Source: CAZZCP01 sp964653235
GTDB lineage: Bacteria > Bdellovibrionota > Bdellovibrionia > Bdellovibrionales > UBA840
DNA length: 17,900 bases
Assembly (NCBI GenBank): GCA_964653235.1
Contig: CAZZCP010000057.1
Coordinates: 1-17,900 of the forward strand
Reading direction: 5' to 3'
This document shows positions 7,164 through 14,669 of this stretch, one piece after another (position 1 is the first letter of the stretch; each line of letters opens with the position of its first letter). Both the position numbers and the translations under genes were made by a program. Below the pieces are notes generated by a model that searched no databases, was not told the DNA's origin, and saw nothing but the letters and a program-made list of their open reading frames with translations.

Positions 7164-7337
7164 AGCTGCTCCCTTTTATTTCACTTCGGACGTCCGTCCG
7201 CAAGCAATAAGTATTTATAATGATTCGTGTATTCTGTCCGAAGTTGTTGAAAATCTGGTGCAGCTTCGGACAAATATCCTAGCTTATTGAAAGCTGGATT
7301 TAATTCTGCGAAAAAAGTGAAATAAAAGGGAGCAGCT
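7164..7337 (+). mobile_element. MITE-like element, copy B
   Basis: This 174-bp element has near-perfect terminal repeats: CTGCTCCCTTTTATTTCAC at the left and its exact complement at the right. The match extends outward to TACTAG...CTAGTA (7160-7341). The core is flanked on both sides by CTAG, which could be a four-base target duplication or part of the palindrome. The central hairpin is GTCCGAAG with CTTCGGAC. It starts about ten bases after a strong terminator and occupies most of the 304-base gap before the next gene. It is about 87% identical to the reverse complement of copy A. A minus-strand frame through it is open but shows no sign of coding selection. Confidence 0.8.
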
Positions 7338-7405
7338 AGTAGACTCAAAGCATCACATACGAAAGACTTGCCAGAAGATAAAATTGCTGAAAAAAATGCT
7401 TTTAT

Positions 7406-8005
7406 ATGCATATTTTTCGCTATCTAGTATTGGCGTTTTTATTTAGTTCTAGTTTTGCTTCGGCAGACAGCTGGTTTGATCGCAAAATAGAGATCTTAGA
7501 AAGCACTCCAGACATTTCCGGTTGGGGTTTTGATGTTCATTTTGGACAAAAGCCTGCTACCCATGATGTACTTGGGCAATCTCTATTGAGCCCGCATTTG
7601 TTTAACTGGTACTTTAGCAATTATAGAATTGGAATCGACTACTACTCTACACAATCAACTTTTTTTGCTCCTGATTTTATTCGCGACTTTTCTGTCTTTT
7701 TGCAATCTGACGGAAAACTCTACAAAGACATTCTCTTTACCTACACTCGCCTTGGAATTGGCCAGATTTATGTCGATGATCTAATCTATGAGGATGGCAT
7801 TTTGAATATTCCCTTTGCCCTGGGGCTAGAGCTGATCACTGGTAATACCAACAAAGGGGTATTCTCTTTCTTTGTTCAATACAGGGTAAATCTCTTTACC
7901 TATTGGGATGAAGAAGAGTCGCTGCCACAAAATGCCAATGAGGTCTTGCTGCTAAAAGCGATCGATGGAGCAATTTTCTCAACTGGACTTCGGATTCATT
8001 TTTAA
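7406..8005 (+). CDS. hypothetical exported protein, outer-membrane beta-barrel-like
   Basis: The 199-residue product has a signal peptide (MHIFRYLVLAFLFSSSFASA, cleaved before DSW). ATG 7406 is the only possible start, since an in-frame stop lies at 7388; no Shine-Dalgarno sequence is visible. The mature part is rich in aromatic residues and alternating strands (FNWYFSNYRIGIDYYS, GVFSFFVQYRVNLFTYW) and ends STGLRIHF, with a C-terminal Phe as outer-membrane barrels have. No enzyme motif is seen. It converges with the protease gene downstream and shares a hairpin with it. About 180 residues would suit an eight-stranded barrel, but this is inference. Confidence 0.65.
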   Translation: MHIFRYLVLAFLFSSSFASADSWFDRKIEILESTPDISGWGFDVHFGQKPATHDVLGQSLLSPHLFNWYFSNYRIGIDYYSTQSTFFAPDFIRDFSVFLQSDGKLYKDILFTYTRLGIGQIYVDDLIYEDGILNIPFALGLELITGNTNKGVFSFFVQYRVNLFTYWDEEESLPQNANEVLLLKAIDGAIFSTGLRIHF

Positions 8006-8008
8006 GGC

Positions 8009-8032
8009 GGGAGCCTCAGTATTGAGACTCCC
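8009..8032. terminator. hairpin between convergent genes
   Basis: GGGAG-C-CTCA (8009-8018) pairs with TGAG-A-CTCCC (8023-8032) around GTAT with one mismatch. It lies between two stop codons facing each other and can form on both transcripts. There is no strong U run, only a T-rich stretch beyond, so efficiency is uncertain. Confidence 0.55.
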
Positions 8033-8038
8033 AGGGGA

Positions 8039-9622
8039 TTATTTTACAGCAAGTGCTGTAACATCAAAACCATAGTCAGTAACAGATCCATCAGAAGTCA
8101 TTCTAAGAATCACTTTTTCTTGGCTGAAGGCAGGTGACAATTGGCCGTTACGAATTCCCGTCCAGCGAGCTAACTCGTTGCCGTTTTCATCCTCAAAGAT
8201 GACAAAATCATAACCACTCTCAAGCTCAAAACGATCAAAGTAAATTGCAAATTGCTCTGCACCTTCAGGACGAGTAATTTCAAAAACTTCACTCATGTTG
8301 TTTTCGTAAGGGTGAATACTTGATAGATTGTAATCCACTTGATCCCAATTTGATGGATCATTAGGATCAGGCGGGTACTGATAGTCTGTGAGTAAAGACT
8401 CTGCATCTAACATACCGTTAGAAGCTACCAAACCACGAAAGTTGGCGTTGGGTCTAGCTGTGCGAACCAAACGATCGCGAATCTCTTGTGCCTTCAATCC
8501 AAGCTCTTGCGCAAGCAATAGCACCACAGCGCCAGATACATGAGGTGTTGCCATTGAGGTCCCCGACAAAGATTCATAGCCACCACCAGGTACGGTACTT
8601 AAAATATTTCTACCAGGTGCTGCAAGATCAACCGTTGTGCGGCCATAGCTCGAAAAGCTTGCCTTCATTCCAGAAATATTCATAGCAGCAACCGAAACCA
8701 CATTGGGCACATCATATGTTGCAGGATATGAAGCTCTAGCATCATTGTCTTGGTTCGAATTGCCAGCAGCCGCAACAAAAAGAATATTGGCATCATTGGC
8801 TCTTTGAATCGCATCTACCATTGCTTGGTTAAAACCACCGCCGCCCCAAGAATTTGAAGTTAAGTGAGCTCCATTTATAGTCGCATAGTCAATAGATGAA
8901 ACCGCATCGGCAAGACTCCCAGAACCTGAGCCGCTCAAAAATTTAATGGCCATAATTTTCGCTTTGTGTGCAACTCCTACGACCCCGACCGAGTTGTTGC
9001 CTTCAGCTGCGATTGTACCTGCGCAATGTGTACCATGACGATTGTCATCCATAGGATCCCCATCCTTGTTGGCAAAGTCATAGCCATATACATCATCAAC
9101 ATAGCCATTGCCATCGTCATCAACTCCAGCTTGACCATCTCTTTCGGCCTCATTGACCCACATATTGTTCACAAGATCTGGATGTGTGTAATCAACCCCC
9201 GTGTCGATTACGCCAACAATGACATCTTCTGAACCAGTTGTGATTTCCCAAGCTGCTTCGGCATTGACATCAAAACCATCGTTCGAATTATTTTGAAGTC
9301 CCCAAAGCTCCCCGTATCTTGGGTCATTCACAGTTTGCAGAGTGAGAATTGCATTTGGCTCTGCATACTCTAACATTGGACTATTTTCGATAGCCTCTAT
9401 ATTCTCTGCTTTTATGAGAACACTGTTAGAAATTGGACTAATCGTTCTTACATATTCTGCTCCCATCAACTCAACGGCAAACTTATGTTCAGCGTCTTCC
9501 ATGTCGCGGGCGAATTTTACAATGTACTCTCCTTCAACAACACGTTGAGTGGTCACAGTAAAATCGATGCTTGCCATAGCTGAGCTACTTGCAAGCAAAG
9601 CAGTCACTAAAATTTTTTTCAT
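8039..9622 (-). CDS. secreted subtilisin-family (S8) serine protease with C-terminal CUB-like domain
   Basis: The 527-residue preproprotein has a signal peptide (residues 1-17, ending AMA) and an inhibitor-I9-like propeptide (about 25-95: GEYIVKF, then the VLIKAENIEAIENS region and EPNAIL). The S8 catalytic domain spans about 105-412, with Asp140 (VIDTGVD), His196 (NRHGTHCAG), oxyanion Asn288 (AAAGN) and Ser356 (SGTSMATPHVSGA) all intact. An Asp-rich loop (DDDGNGYVDD, 168-177) probably binds calcium. The last 95 residues (HPYENN, FELESGYDFV, MTSDGSVTDYGFDV) match the CUB-like domain appended to proteases of predatory and gliding bacteria. Expected role: an extracellular or periplasmic endopeptidase. 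GGAGGG lies three to four bases before ATG and is complementary to an upstream leader segment. Confidence 0.95.
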   Translation of the reverse strand: MKKILVTALLASSSAMASIDFTVTTQRVVEGEYIVKFARDMEDAEHKFAVELMGAEYVRTISPISNSVLIKAENIEAIENSPMLEYAEPNAILTLQTVNDPRYGELWGLQNNSNDGFDVNAEAAWEITTGSEDVIVGVIDTGVDYTHPDLVNNMWVNEAERDGQAGVDDDGNGYVDDVYGYDFANKDGDPMDDNRHGTHCAGTIAAEGNNSVGVVGVAHKAKIMAIKFLSGSGSGSLADAVSSIDYATINGAHLTSNSWGGGGFNQAMVDAIQRANDANILFVAAAGNSNQDNDARASYPATYDVPNVVSVAAMNISGMKASFSSYGRTTVDLAAPGRNILSTVPGGGYESLSGTSMATPHVSGAVVLLLAQELGLKAQEIRDRLVRTARPNANFRGLVASNGMLDAESLLTDYQYPPDPNDPSNWDQVDYNLSSIHPYENNMSEVFEITRPEGAEQFAIYFDRFELESGYDFVIFEDENGNELARWTGIRNGQLSPAFSQEKVILRMTSDGSVTDYGFDVTALAVK

Positions 9623-9691
9623 ATTCCCTCCATAAAAAAATTTTGTGGCTAACTTCTTGAACTTTAGTTTGTTAGCTCTAAGGCGGAGGGA
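9620..9691 (-). promoter_or_regulatory. protease leader able to sequester its ribosome-binding site
   Basis: In the minus-strand transcript, TCCCTCC (9691-9685) is perfectly complementary to GGAGGGA (9631-9625), the Shine-Dalgarno region just before the protease start at 9622. Nested inside, GCTAAC (9676-9671) pairs with GTTAGC (9653-9648) around a 17-base loop. The two co-linear stems would close the ribosome-binding site. It could work as an RNA thermometer, a protein-binding leader or simply a translation brake. It matches no riboswitch class I know. Confidence 0.45.
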
Positions 9692-9926
9692 CTATTTGTT
9701 TTTTGTTTGGCACCAAAAAACTTAGACCAAAGTTATGTTAAACAATGGATCAGCTTCACAACTTGACACTGTTTTAGAGTCAAATTGTCCACTTCAGGTC
9801 TTGTGACTAGAGCAGTTTGACGCCAATTTTATGTTGCAATGAAATTGTAAAAATTAAATTTTCTCTTTCTAACATGAAACTCAGACAGGCTTTGTGTTAT
9901 TAAGTATGCCAACAAAGGGAGAATTT
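9692..9926. other. divergent intergenic region
   Basis: It lies between the protease leader and the PhoX-like gene and must hold promoters for both directions. TTGACA occurs at 9763-9768 but has no good -10 at 17 bases. TTGAC/GTCAA form a weak inverted repeat around 9763-9783. Nothing decisive is visible, and the AT content makes further matches unreliable. Confidence 0.35.
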
Positions 9927-11519
9927 ATGCCATTGCAAAGACGTGAATTTTTAAAATTTTTAGGCGCCGGATCTGTAGCGGCAGCCAATGTTCAACTCTT
10001 TTCATTTTTACCTGCTTGTGCCACGGCACAAACAACAGAAAGAATTCAAGGCTTAGGTGCTATTTTTGATGATGACTTAGTGTTGCTAGAGGGCTTAAAC
10101 AAAAAACTTTTAATCTCATGGCAAGATCCAGTTAATGCCAACGAAAAGTTTGGATTTAACTGTGACTACATTGCCTTTTTACCAACTGGCGAAGACGAAG
10201 GTCTTTTGTGGGTCAACCACGAGTATGTGCACCCTGTTTTTGTAAGTGGAAATGCTCGAACCAAAGAGAATGTAGATAAAGAGAGAAAAGAAGTTGGCGG
10301 CTCGATCATCAAAGTGAAGAAAGTAGATGGAGAGTGGTCATTTGTAGAGAATGATCCTCTCAATCGAAGAATTGATGCTACCACCAAAATTCCTTTTTCG
10401 AATGGAATAAAAATCAAAGGACAAGATTATGCTATCGGAACTTTAGGAAACTGCGCCGGCGGATATACTCCTTGGGGAACCTTTCTAACCGCCGAAGAAA
10501 ATTACGATATGTTTTACGGAGAGCGCAAAGAAAATGGCGAACTTACTAGTAGCTCTCGCTACAATTGGCAAAAGTTCTATCCTGAAAACTTACCCGAGCA
10601 TTATGGCTGGATTGTTGAAGTCGATCCTTTTACTGGTAAATCAAAAAAATTGGTTGGCCTTGGCCGCTGCGCTCATGAATGCGCCACAGTTGTAGAACTT
10701 GATGATGGCCGCGTTGTTGCTTATACGGGTGATGATAAAAATTTTGAGCACCTCTACCGCTTTGTAGGATCAAAGAAGCAATCTCTTGATGAAGGTACTC
10801 TCTATGTTGCCAAATTTACCGAAGAAAATGGCGAGCAAAGAGGTGAGTGGATTTCAATGGATTATGAGAGCAATGAAATTCTAAAAGCAAACTTCGAAAA
10901 CCAGGTAGAGGTTTTGACCTATGCTAGAAAAGCAGCAAAGCTTTTGGGAGCCACTCCTTTAGACCGCCCTGAAGACATTAAAATTCATCCTGAAACCGGA
11001 GATGTTTATGTGGCCCTAACCAACAACAAGGCTAAAAGACCTAAAAACTTACACGGCAGCATTCGCAGAATCATGCCCGATGGCAAAGATCACGAATCGA
11101 ATACTTTTTCATGGCAAGAAGCTATTACCGGCAAAGAAGATGCATTGATCTCTTGCCCTGACAATTTAGCCTTTGATAGAAACGGAAATCTTTGGATCGC
11201 TTCGGATATCTCAGGTAGCAGTATCGGCAATGAAGACTACAAAGATTTTGGTAACAATGGACTTTTTGTTGTACCCGTAAGCGGAGATTATGTCGGAAAA
11301 CTCATCAAAGTGGCTTCGGCTCCCAAAGATGCAGAACTCACAGGAATATTTTTTGATCCTGAATACAAAAATCTTTTCTTATCGGTGCAACACCCTGGAG
11401 AAGAAACTAGAAGTATAGGCAATCCAACTAGCATGTGGCCTCACCGAGAAGGAGACTATATGCCTAGGCCTTCTGTAGTTGTTTTGAGTGGACCTCTCTT
11501 AGAGGCCTTCACTCAGTAA
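9927..11519 (+). CDS. PhoX-family (DUF839) Tat-exported phosphatase-like protein
   Basis: Start chosen at ATG 9927 (530 residues), with GGGAG five bases upstream and an immediate Tat signal. A GTG at 9894 would push the signal inward. The N-terminus has QRREFLKF and then a moderately hydrophobic segment ending CATAQ, consistent with folded, metal-loaded export. Family landmarks are NHEY (97-100), PWGTFLTAEEN (182-192), GLGRCAHECATV (245-256), YTGDDKNFEHLYRF (266-279), RPEDIKIHPETGDVYVA and CPDNLAFDRNGNLWIASD. PhoX enzymes are iron- and calcium-dependent phosphomonoesterases that release phosphate in the periplasm; substrate here is unproven. It heads a run with a HAD-like lipoprotein nine bases after its stop. 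No Pho box was identified. Confidence 0.88.
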   Translation: MPLQRREFLKFLGAGSVAAANVQLFSFLPACATAQTTERIQGLGAIFDDDLVLLEGLNKKLLISWQDPVNANEKFGFNCDYIAFLPTGEDEGLLWVNHEYVHPVFVSGNARTKENVDKERKEVGGSIIKVKKVDGEWSFVENDPLNRRIDATTKIPFSNGIKIKGQDYAIGTLGNCAGGYTPWGTFLTAEENYDMFYGERKENGELTSSSRYNWQKFYPENLPEHYGWIVEVDPFTGKSKKLVGLGRCAHECATVVELDDGRVVAYTGDDKNFEHLYRFVGSKKQSLDEGTLYVAKFTEENGEQRGEWISMDYESNEILKANFENQVEVLTYARKAAKLLGATPLDRPEDIKIHPETGDVYVALTNNKAKRPKNLHGSIRRIMPDGKDHESNTFSWQEAITGKEDALISCPDNLAFDRNGNLWIASDISGSSIGNEDYKDFGNNGLFVVPVSGDYVGKLIKVASAPKDAELTGIFFDPEYKNLFLSVQHPGEETRSIGNPTSMWPHREGDYMPRPSVVVLSGPLLEAFTQ

Positions 11520-11528
11520 GGCTTGAAT

Positions 11529-12479
11529 TTGAAGTTTTCTTTTTTATTGGCACTCTTGTTTTTGAGTGCCTGCGCCTCAAAACCACAAAAGCTCTCTCTT
11601 GAAACCCAGTCAATGAAACAGGTCGAAGAGAGAGTTTTTCGTTTAAACCACAAAGCCGATGAGGTTTTGGTTGTTTTTGATATCGACAATACGGTTTTGA
11701 CCATGAACCAAGACCTCGGCAGTGACCAATGGTTTATGTGGCAAAATGCAATGATTAAAAAAGAGCAAAAAGATGAGGGACTCGTCACCAAAGACTTCGA
11801 TACACTCTTGAGCATTCAATACCAGCTCTTTGAAACATCTCGCATGCGCCCTCCCGAAAATAGAACTCCGCCCATGATCCGCAAGCTTCAAGAGAAGGGC
11901 TACCGAGTGATTGCTCTTAGCTCGAGAGGTTACAAGTCGCTGCGGCCAACTCTGCGTGAGCTTAAAAACAACCAGATGGATTTTTCAAAAACGGCATTGA
12001 AAATCAACGAGCAAGATACTTGGCTCCCCTACAATCTAAAAGACCTAAAAGTGATTAGCCCGCAAGAGGCAAAATCATACCAACTTCAAAGCAATGCGAG
12101 AAAAGTAATCTACCAAGAGGGTGTGTTTTTAACCGCGGGCCAGCACAAAGGAGCAATGCTGCGTATTTTACTATACAAAGCTAGCTTTCTGCCCAAAGCC
12201 ATCTTCTTTGTCGATGATCATTTAAAGCACTCTGATAGTGTACAACAGGCCTTTGCAGGTCAAGAGCTCAGTCTTTACAGCTTTCGCTATAGCCACGAAG
12301 ATCAGAATGTGAACTCCTTTATTCAAGGAGAAGGAAAAGAATTGGCGAAGATTCAAATGCAAGAGATTCAGCAAACATGCAGCAAAAAACAAATGGGTAA
12401 ACTCAACTCTATTTTAAAGGTGATTTTTGGCCGCGATCCGGTTCGCCCGAAAGATCGCATGATTTGTGAGCTGTTTTAA
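11529..12479 (+). CDS. HAD-fold lipoprotein (DUF2608-like)
   Basis: Two TTG codons can start it, 11523 and 11529. The second leaves a normal seven-base gap after AAGG and gives MKFSFLLALLFLSAC, a clean lipoprotein signal (Cys15), so I prefer it; the product is 317 residues. HAD hydrolase motifs appear in order: motif I DIDNTVL (51-57), motif II ALSSRG (129-134), motif III Lys in QHKGAML (about 207) and motif IV FFVDDH (226-231). The two motif I aspartates needed for the aspartyl-phosphate step are present, so phosphatase chemistry is likely. The pattern and size resemble DUF2608 proteins. It follows a PhoX-like gene at nine bases, suggesting joint envelope phosphate-ester hydrolysis. Substrate unknown. 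Confidence 0.82.
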   Translation: MKFSFLLALLFLSACASKPQKLSLETQSMKQVEERVFRLNHKADEVLVVFDIDNTVLTMNQDLGSDQWFMWQNAMIKKEQKDEGLVTKDFDTLLSIQYQLFETSRMRPPENRTPPMIRKLQEKGYRVIALSSRGYKSLRPTLRELKNNQMDFSKTALKINEQDTWLPYNLKDLKVISPQEAKSYQLQSNARKVIYQEGVFLTAGQHKGAMLRILLYKASFLPKAIFFVDDHLKHSDSVQQAFAGQELSLYSFRYSHEDQNVNSFIQGEGKELAKIQMQEIQQTCSKKQMGKLNSILKVIFGRDPVRPKDRMICELF

Positions 12480-12481
12480 AA

Positions 12482-12487
12482 TATACT
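12482..12487 (+). promoter_or_regulatory. possible -10 element for a leaderless transcript
   Basis: TATACT ends six bases before the ATG at 12494, where no Shine-Dalgarno sequence is visible. Transcription from it would begin at about the start codon. No convincing -35 was found, and the site lies immediately after the upstream stop, so co-transcription with the HAD gene is the simpler reading. Confidence 0.25.
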
Positions 12488-12493
12488 CAGCCT

Positions 12494-13216
12494 ATGAAAA
12501 TCATCACTATCGAATGCAAAAACCGGCTCAGAAACCTCAATTACATTTTACTCAATGAACAAAACGAAGCCATCAGTATTGACCCATGGGATGCACAGCT
12601 CATTTTAGATGCCCTTAAAGGTGTAAAACTCAAATACATTGTTAATACCCATGAGCACCATGACCACATTCGAGGAAATCAAGAACTCAAGACCAAAACA
12701 GGGGCAGAGATTCTATCTGTGCCGGGAATTGAGGCAGATCAAACCTTAAGAGGCGGTGAAAGCATTGAATTTGGTAATCACAAAATCAAAGTCGTCTACA
12801 CCCCTGGACACACTCAAAAACACATCAGCCTTATGCTTGGGGAACACTGCTTTTGTGGCGATATGCTGTTTAATGCCGGCATTGGAAATTGCAAGAACGG
12901 CGGCGACCCTGAGACGATGTATGAAACCTACAAGAGCTTCTTTCATCGTTTGCCAGAGGAAAGCATTGTCTACCCTGGACATGATTATATCGAAAACAAT
13001 TTGCGATTTGCTAAAAGCATAGAACCAGGCAATGCAAAGCATGATGAGTTTATGAATCGCCGGCAACAAGAAGGAGTTTTTTTAACTCGGATTCGAGAAG
13101 AAAAACAGATCAATCCTTTCTTTCGCCTAAAGGAGCCGAAAATCCAAGAGCAACTAGAGCTGCAAGATGAAAAAGAGATCTTTTTAGAACTTCGCCGAAG
13201 ACGCGATCTTTGGTAA
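12494..13216 (+). CDS. gloB: glyoxalase II-like metallo-beta-lactamase-fold hydrolase
   Basis: The 240-residue cytoplasmic protein has the binuclear metal site of the metallo-beta-lactamase fold: THEHHDH (His53, His55, Asp57, His58), PGHT (His106), GDMLF (Asp123) and YPGHDY (His163). The segment around NLRFAKSIEPGN and the late INPFFR match the C-terminal substrate-binding domain of hydroxyacylglutathione hydrolase, which cleaves S-lactoylglutathione to lactate and glutathione in methylglyoxal detoxification. It is slightly shorter than the usual 250-260 residues. It lies 14 bases after the HAD gene but lacks a signal peptide and a Shine-Dalgarno sequence, so its job is probably unrelated to its exported neighbours. 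A persulfide dioxygenase or other thioesterase is less likely. Its stop is five bases from the convergent FecR gene. Confidence 0.85.
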   Translation: MKIITIECKNRLRNLNYILLNEQNEAISIDPWDAQLILDALKGVKLKYIVNTHEHHDHIRGNQELKTKTGAEILSVPGIEADQTLRGGESIEFGNHKIKVVYTPGHTQKHISLMLGEHCFCGDMLFNAGIGNCKNGGDPETMYETYKSFFHRLPEESIVYPGHDYIENNLRFAKSIEPGNAKHDEFMNRRQQEGVFLTRIREEKQINPFFRLKEPKIQEQLELQDEKEIFLELRRRRDLW

Positions 13217-13220
13217 AGTT

Positions 13221-14615
13221 TTAAAACCTAGCTCCGACTTGCAGTGTGGTGAGATCGGTTTCACCAAGACTAACAAACTGTAAGGTGGCAAAAATACCTC
13301 TAATGAAACCCTCTGACCATAAATATTGATAGTCAATCCCAACACCAGGCCCGCCATCTTGATCTTCAATTTCAAAGGCCAAGAGTTTTAAAGAGAGAGC
13401 TGAATGATCGTTGAGAAGATAACTTAGCAAAATCGAGGCTTCAAAAACGAGCAAATCTTCTTCTTCTTCTTCGCCAATAAAGTTTGGGTTGAAATCTTGA
13501 ATGTATTTGATCAAAGAAAGACCCAACTGAGCATCCATCGCAAAGGAGTCGCTGACTTTATAAATTCTTGGGTTCCAAGCCGCATAAGGACCAGTGGAAT
13601 CACCCTCTTTATCTTCTGAATACATCAAACCCAAACGAAGCGAATACCAGTAATTGACTTCAGGACCTTCTTCCACATCAAGTTTTTCTTTGTCTGAAGG
13701 TTTCCAGCGAAGAGAACGGCTTGGTGCATTTTCTTCTACTTTGGCAATCGCAAGTTGATTGAGCTCACTTAAAGTCTTTTGCTCTAAGTCTTTTGCGTTA
13801 AGATCGAGATCTTTGGCTGAGGCGGCGATCTCTTCTTTTACATTGGCAATGGCTTTTTGGTTGAGCTCGGCAACCTCTGCTTTGACCTCTTCAGGAAGAT
13901 CTTGCTCTTGGATGGTATCAACCTCATCAAAAGATCTACCCAAATCTTGAACTTCTTCTTGGCTGGTTTTTTCTAGTTTCAGTTCAGGCTTTACTTCCAC
14001 TTTGGAAGCATCTGCTGCCTCTGTAGTCTCTACGGGAGCATCTAAAATCTGCGCCGTCTCACCGGTTTTGGCCAAAGTCTTTACCTCTTGGTCCGCAACC
14101 GAGGATAGCTCTACCTCACCGCGAAAGACGGAAGTAAAGGTGCCTTGCTGATCGTAGTGAACTACGCTGAAGTCGGTTCCACGAACGCCGGCAACTGCGG
14201 TTTTGGTTTTGATTCGTATTGAAGAGGAAAGGTCTTTTTTGGGAGAGACAACAACCCGAATCTTTCCGTAAAATAGCTCTAGTAGCTTGTCTTGTATTTT
14301 TCTGTCATCGCTAATTGAAACTCCTGGAACAGCCGTAATGGTTCCTGGGCCAACAAAAAACTGGTCGCCATTCTTTAAGAGCAGCTTTAACTTACCGTTA
14401 GTCCCTGTCTGGATATAATCATCCTCGGCTAAGCGCTTACCAACTTTAGCATCGAGAAAAAAATAGATTTGGTTTTGAAATGAGAGTTGTTTAGCGTCTT
14501 TCTTTTTCTTTTTTGAAAGAACATAAACCTCACCAGTAGTAGCTACAATGACTCCCACTTGCTTGGCATAGGCTTGCATAGAACAACAAAAAACAAGAAG
14601 CATAATGTATTTCAT
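13221..14615 (-). CDS. FecR-domain protein fused to a predicted outer-membrane beta-barrel
   Basis: The 464-residue product has a signal peptide (1-17, ending AYA). A FecR domain covers about 19-175: VGVIVATTGEVYV, DDYIQTGTNGKLKLLLKNGD, VGPGT, LFYGKIRVVV and TAVAGVRGTDFSVV. A charged, Ala/Glu-rich probable coiled coil follows (about 215-295). The C-terminal 145 residues alternate strands and end LQVGARF, with a terminal Phe as barrel proteins have. Classical FecR is an inner-membrane sensor paired with a FecI sigma factor; here there is no transmembrane helix and no sigma gene nearby, so a structural or ligand-binding envelope role is more likely. It has odd runs of Lys (35-39) and Glu (about 380). 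It lies 54 bases after the neighbouring gene, with a small hairpin (14627-14643) between. Confidence 0.8.
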   Translation of the reverse strand: MKYIMLLVFCCSMQAYAKQVGVIVATTGEVYVLSKKKKKDAKQLSFQNQIYFFLDAKVGKRLAEDDYIQTGTNGKLKLLLKNGDQFFVGPGTITAVPGVSISDDRKIQDKLLELFYGKIRVVVSPKKDLSSSIRIKTKTAVAGVRGTDFSVVHYDQQGTFTSVFRGEVELSSVADQEVKTLAKTGETAQILDAPVETTEAADASKVEVKPELKLEKTSQEEVQDLGRSFDEVDTIQEQDLPEEVKAEVAELNQKAIANVKEEIAASAKDLDLNAKDLEQKTLSELNQLAIAKVEENAPSRSLRWKPSDKEKLDVEEGPEVNYWYSLRLGLMYSEDKEGDSTGPYAAWNPRIYKVSDSFAMDAQLGLSLIKYIQDFNPNFIGEEEEEDLLVFEASILLSYLLNDHSALSLKLLAFEIEDQDGGPGVGIDYQYLWSEGFIRGIFATLQFVSLGETDLTTLQVGARF

Positions 14616-14669
14616 GCTTCTTAGTATTCAGTAGGAAACTGAAAATTAAAATAGCCTTTTAAGAATGAC

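Noticed and set aside
7181..7411. 76-codon minus-strand open frame
   Set aside because: It runs through MITE-like copy B and is explained by it; differences from copy A show no protein-level constraint.
8966..9232. Plus-strand open frame inside the protease gene
   Set aside because: It lies wholly antisense to the conserved S8 catalytic domain and its Cys/Ile-rich product matches no family I know; it is a shadow of biased codon use.
11513..11891. Minus-strand open frames over the HAD gene
   Set aside because: They are antisense to the conserved DIDNT motif region and have no ribosome-binding site.
12746..13069. Frames on both strands inside the glyoxalase II-like gene
   Set aside because: Metal-binding motifs fix the coding frame of gloB; the others are shadows.
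13217..13228. TTTTAAAA between convergent genes as a terminator
   Set aside because: There is no GC stem; it is an AT palindrome only.
13455..13480. Short TTC repeat tract
   Set aside because: It encodes a Glu run in the FecR/barrel protein; too short to claim a phase-variation microsatellite.
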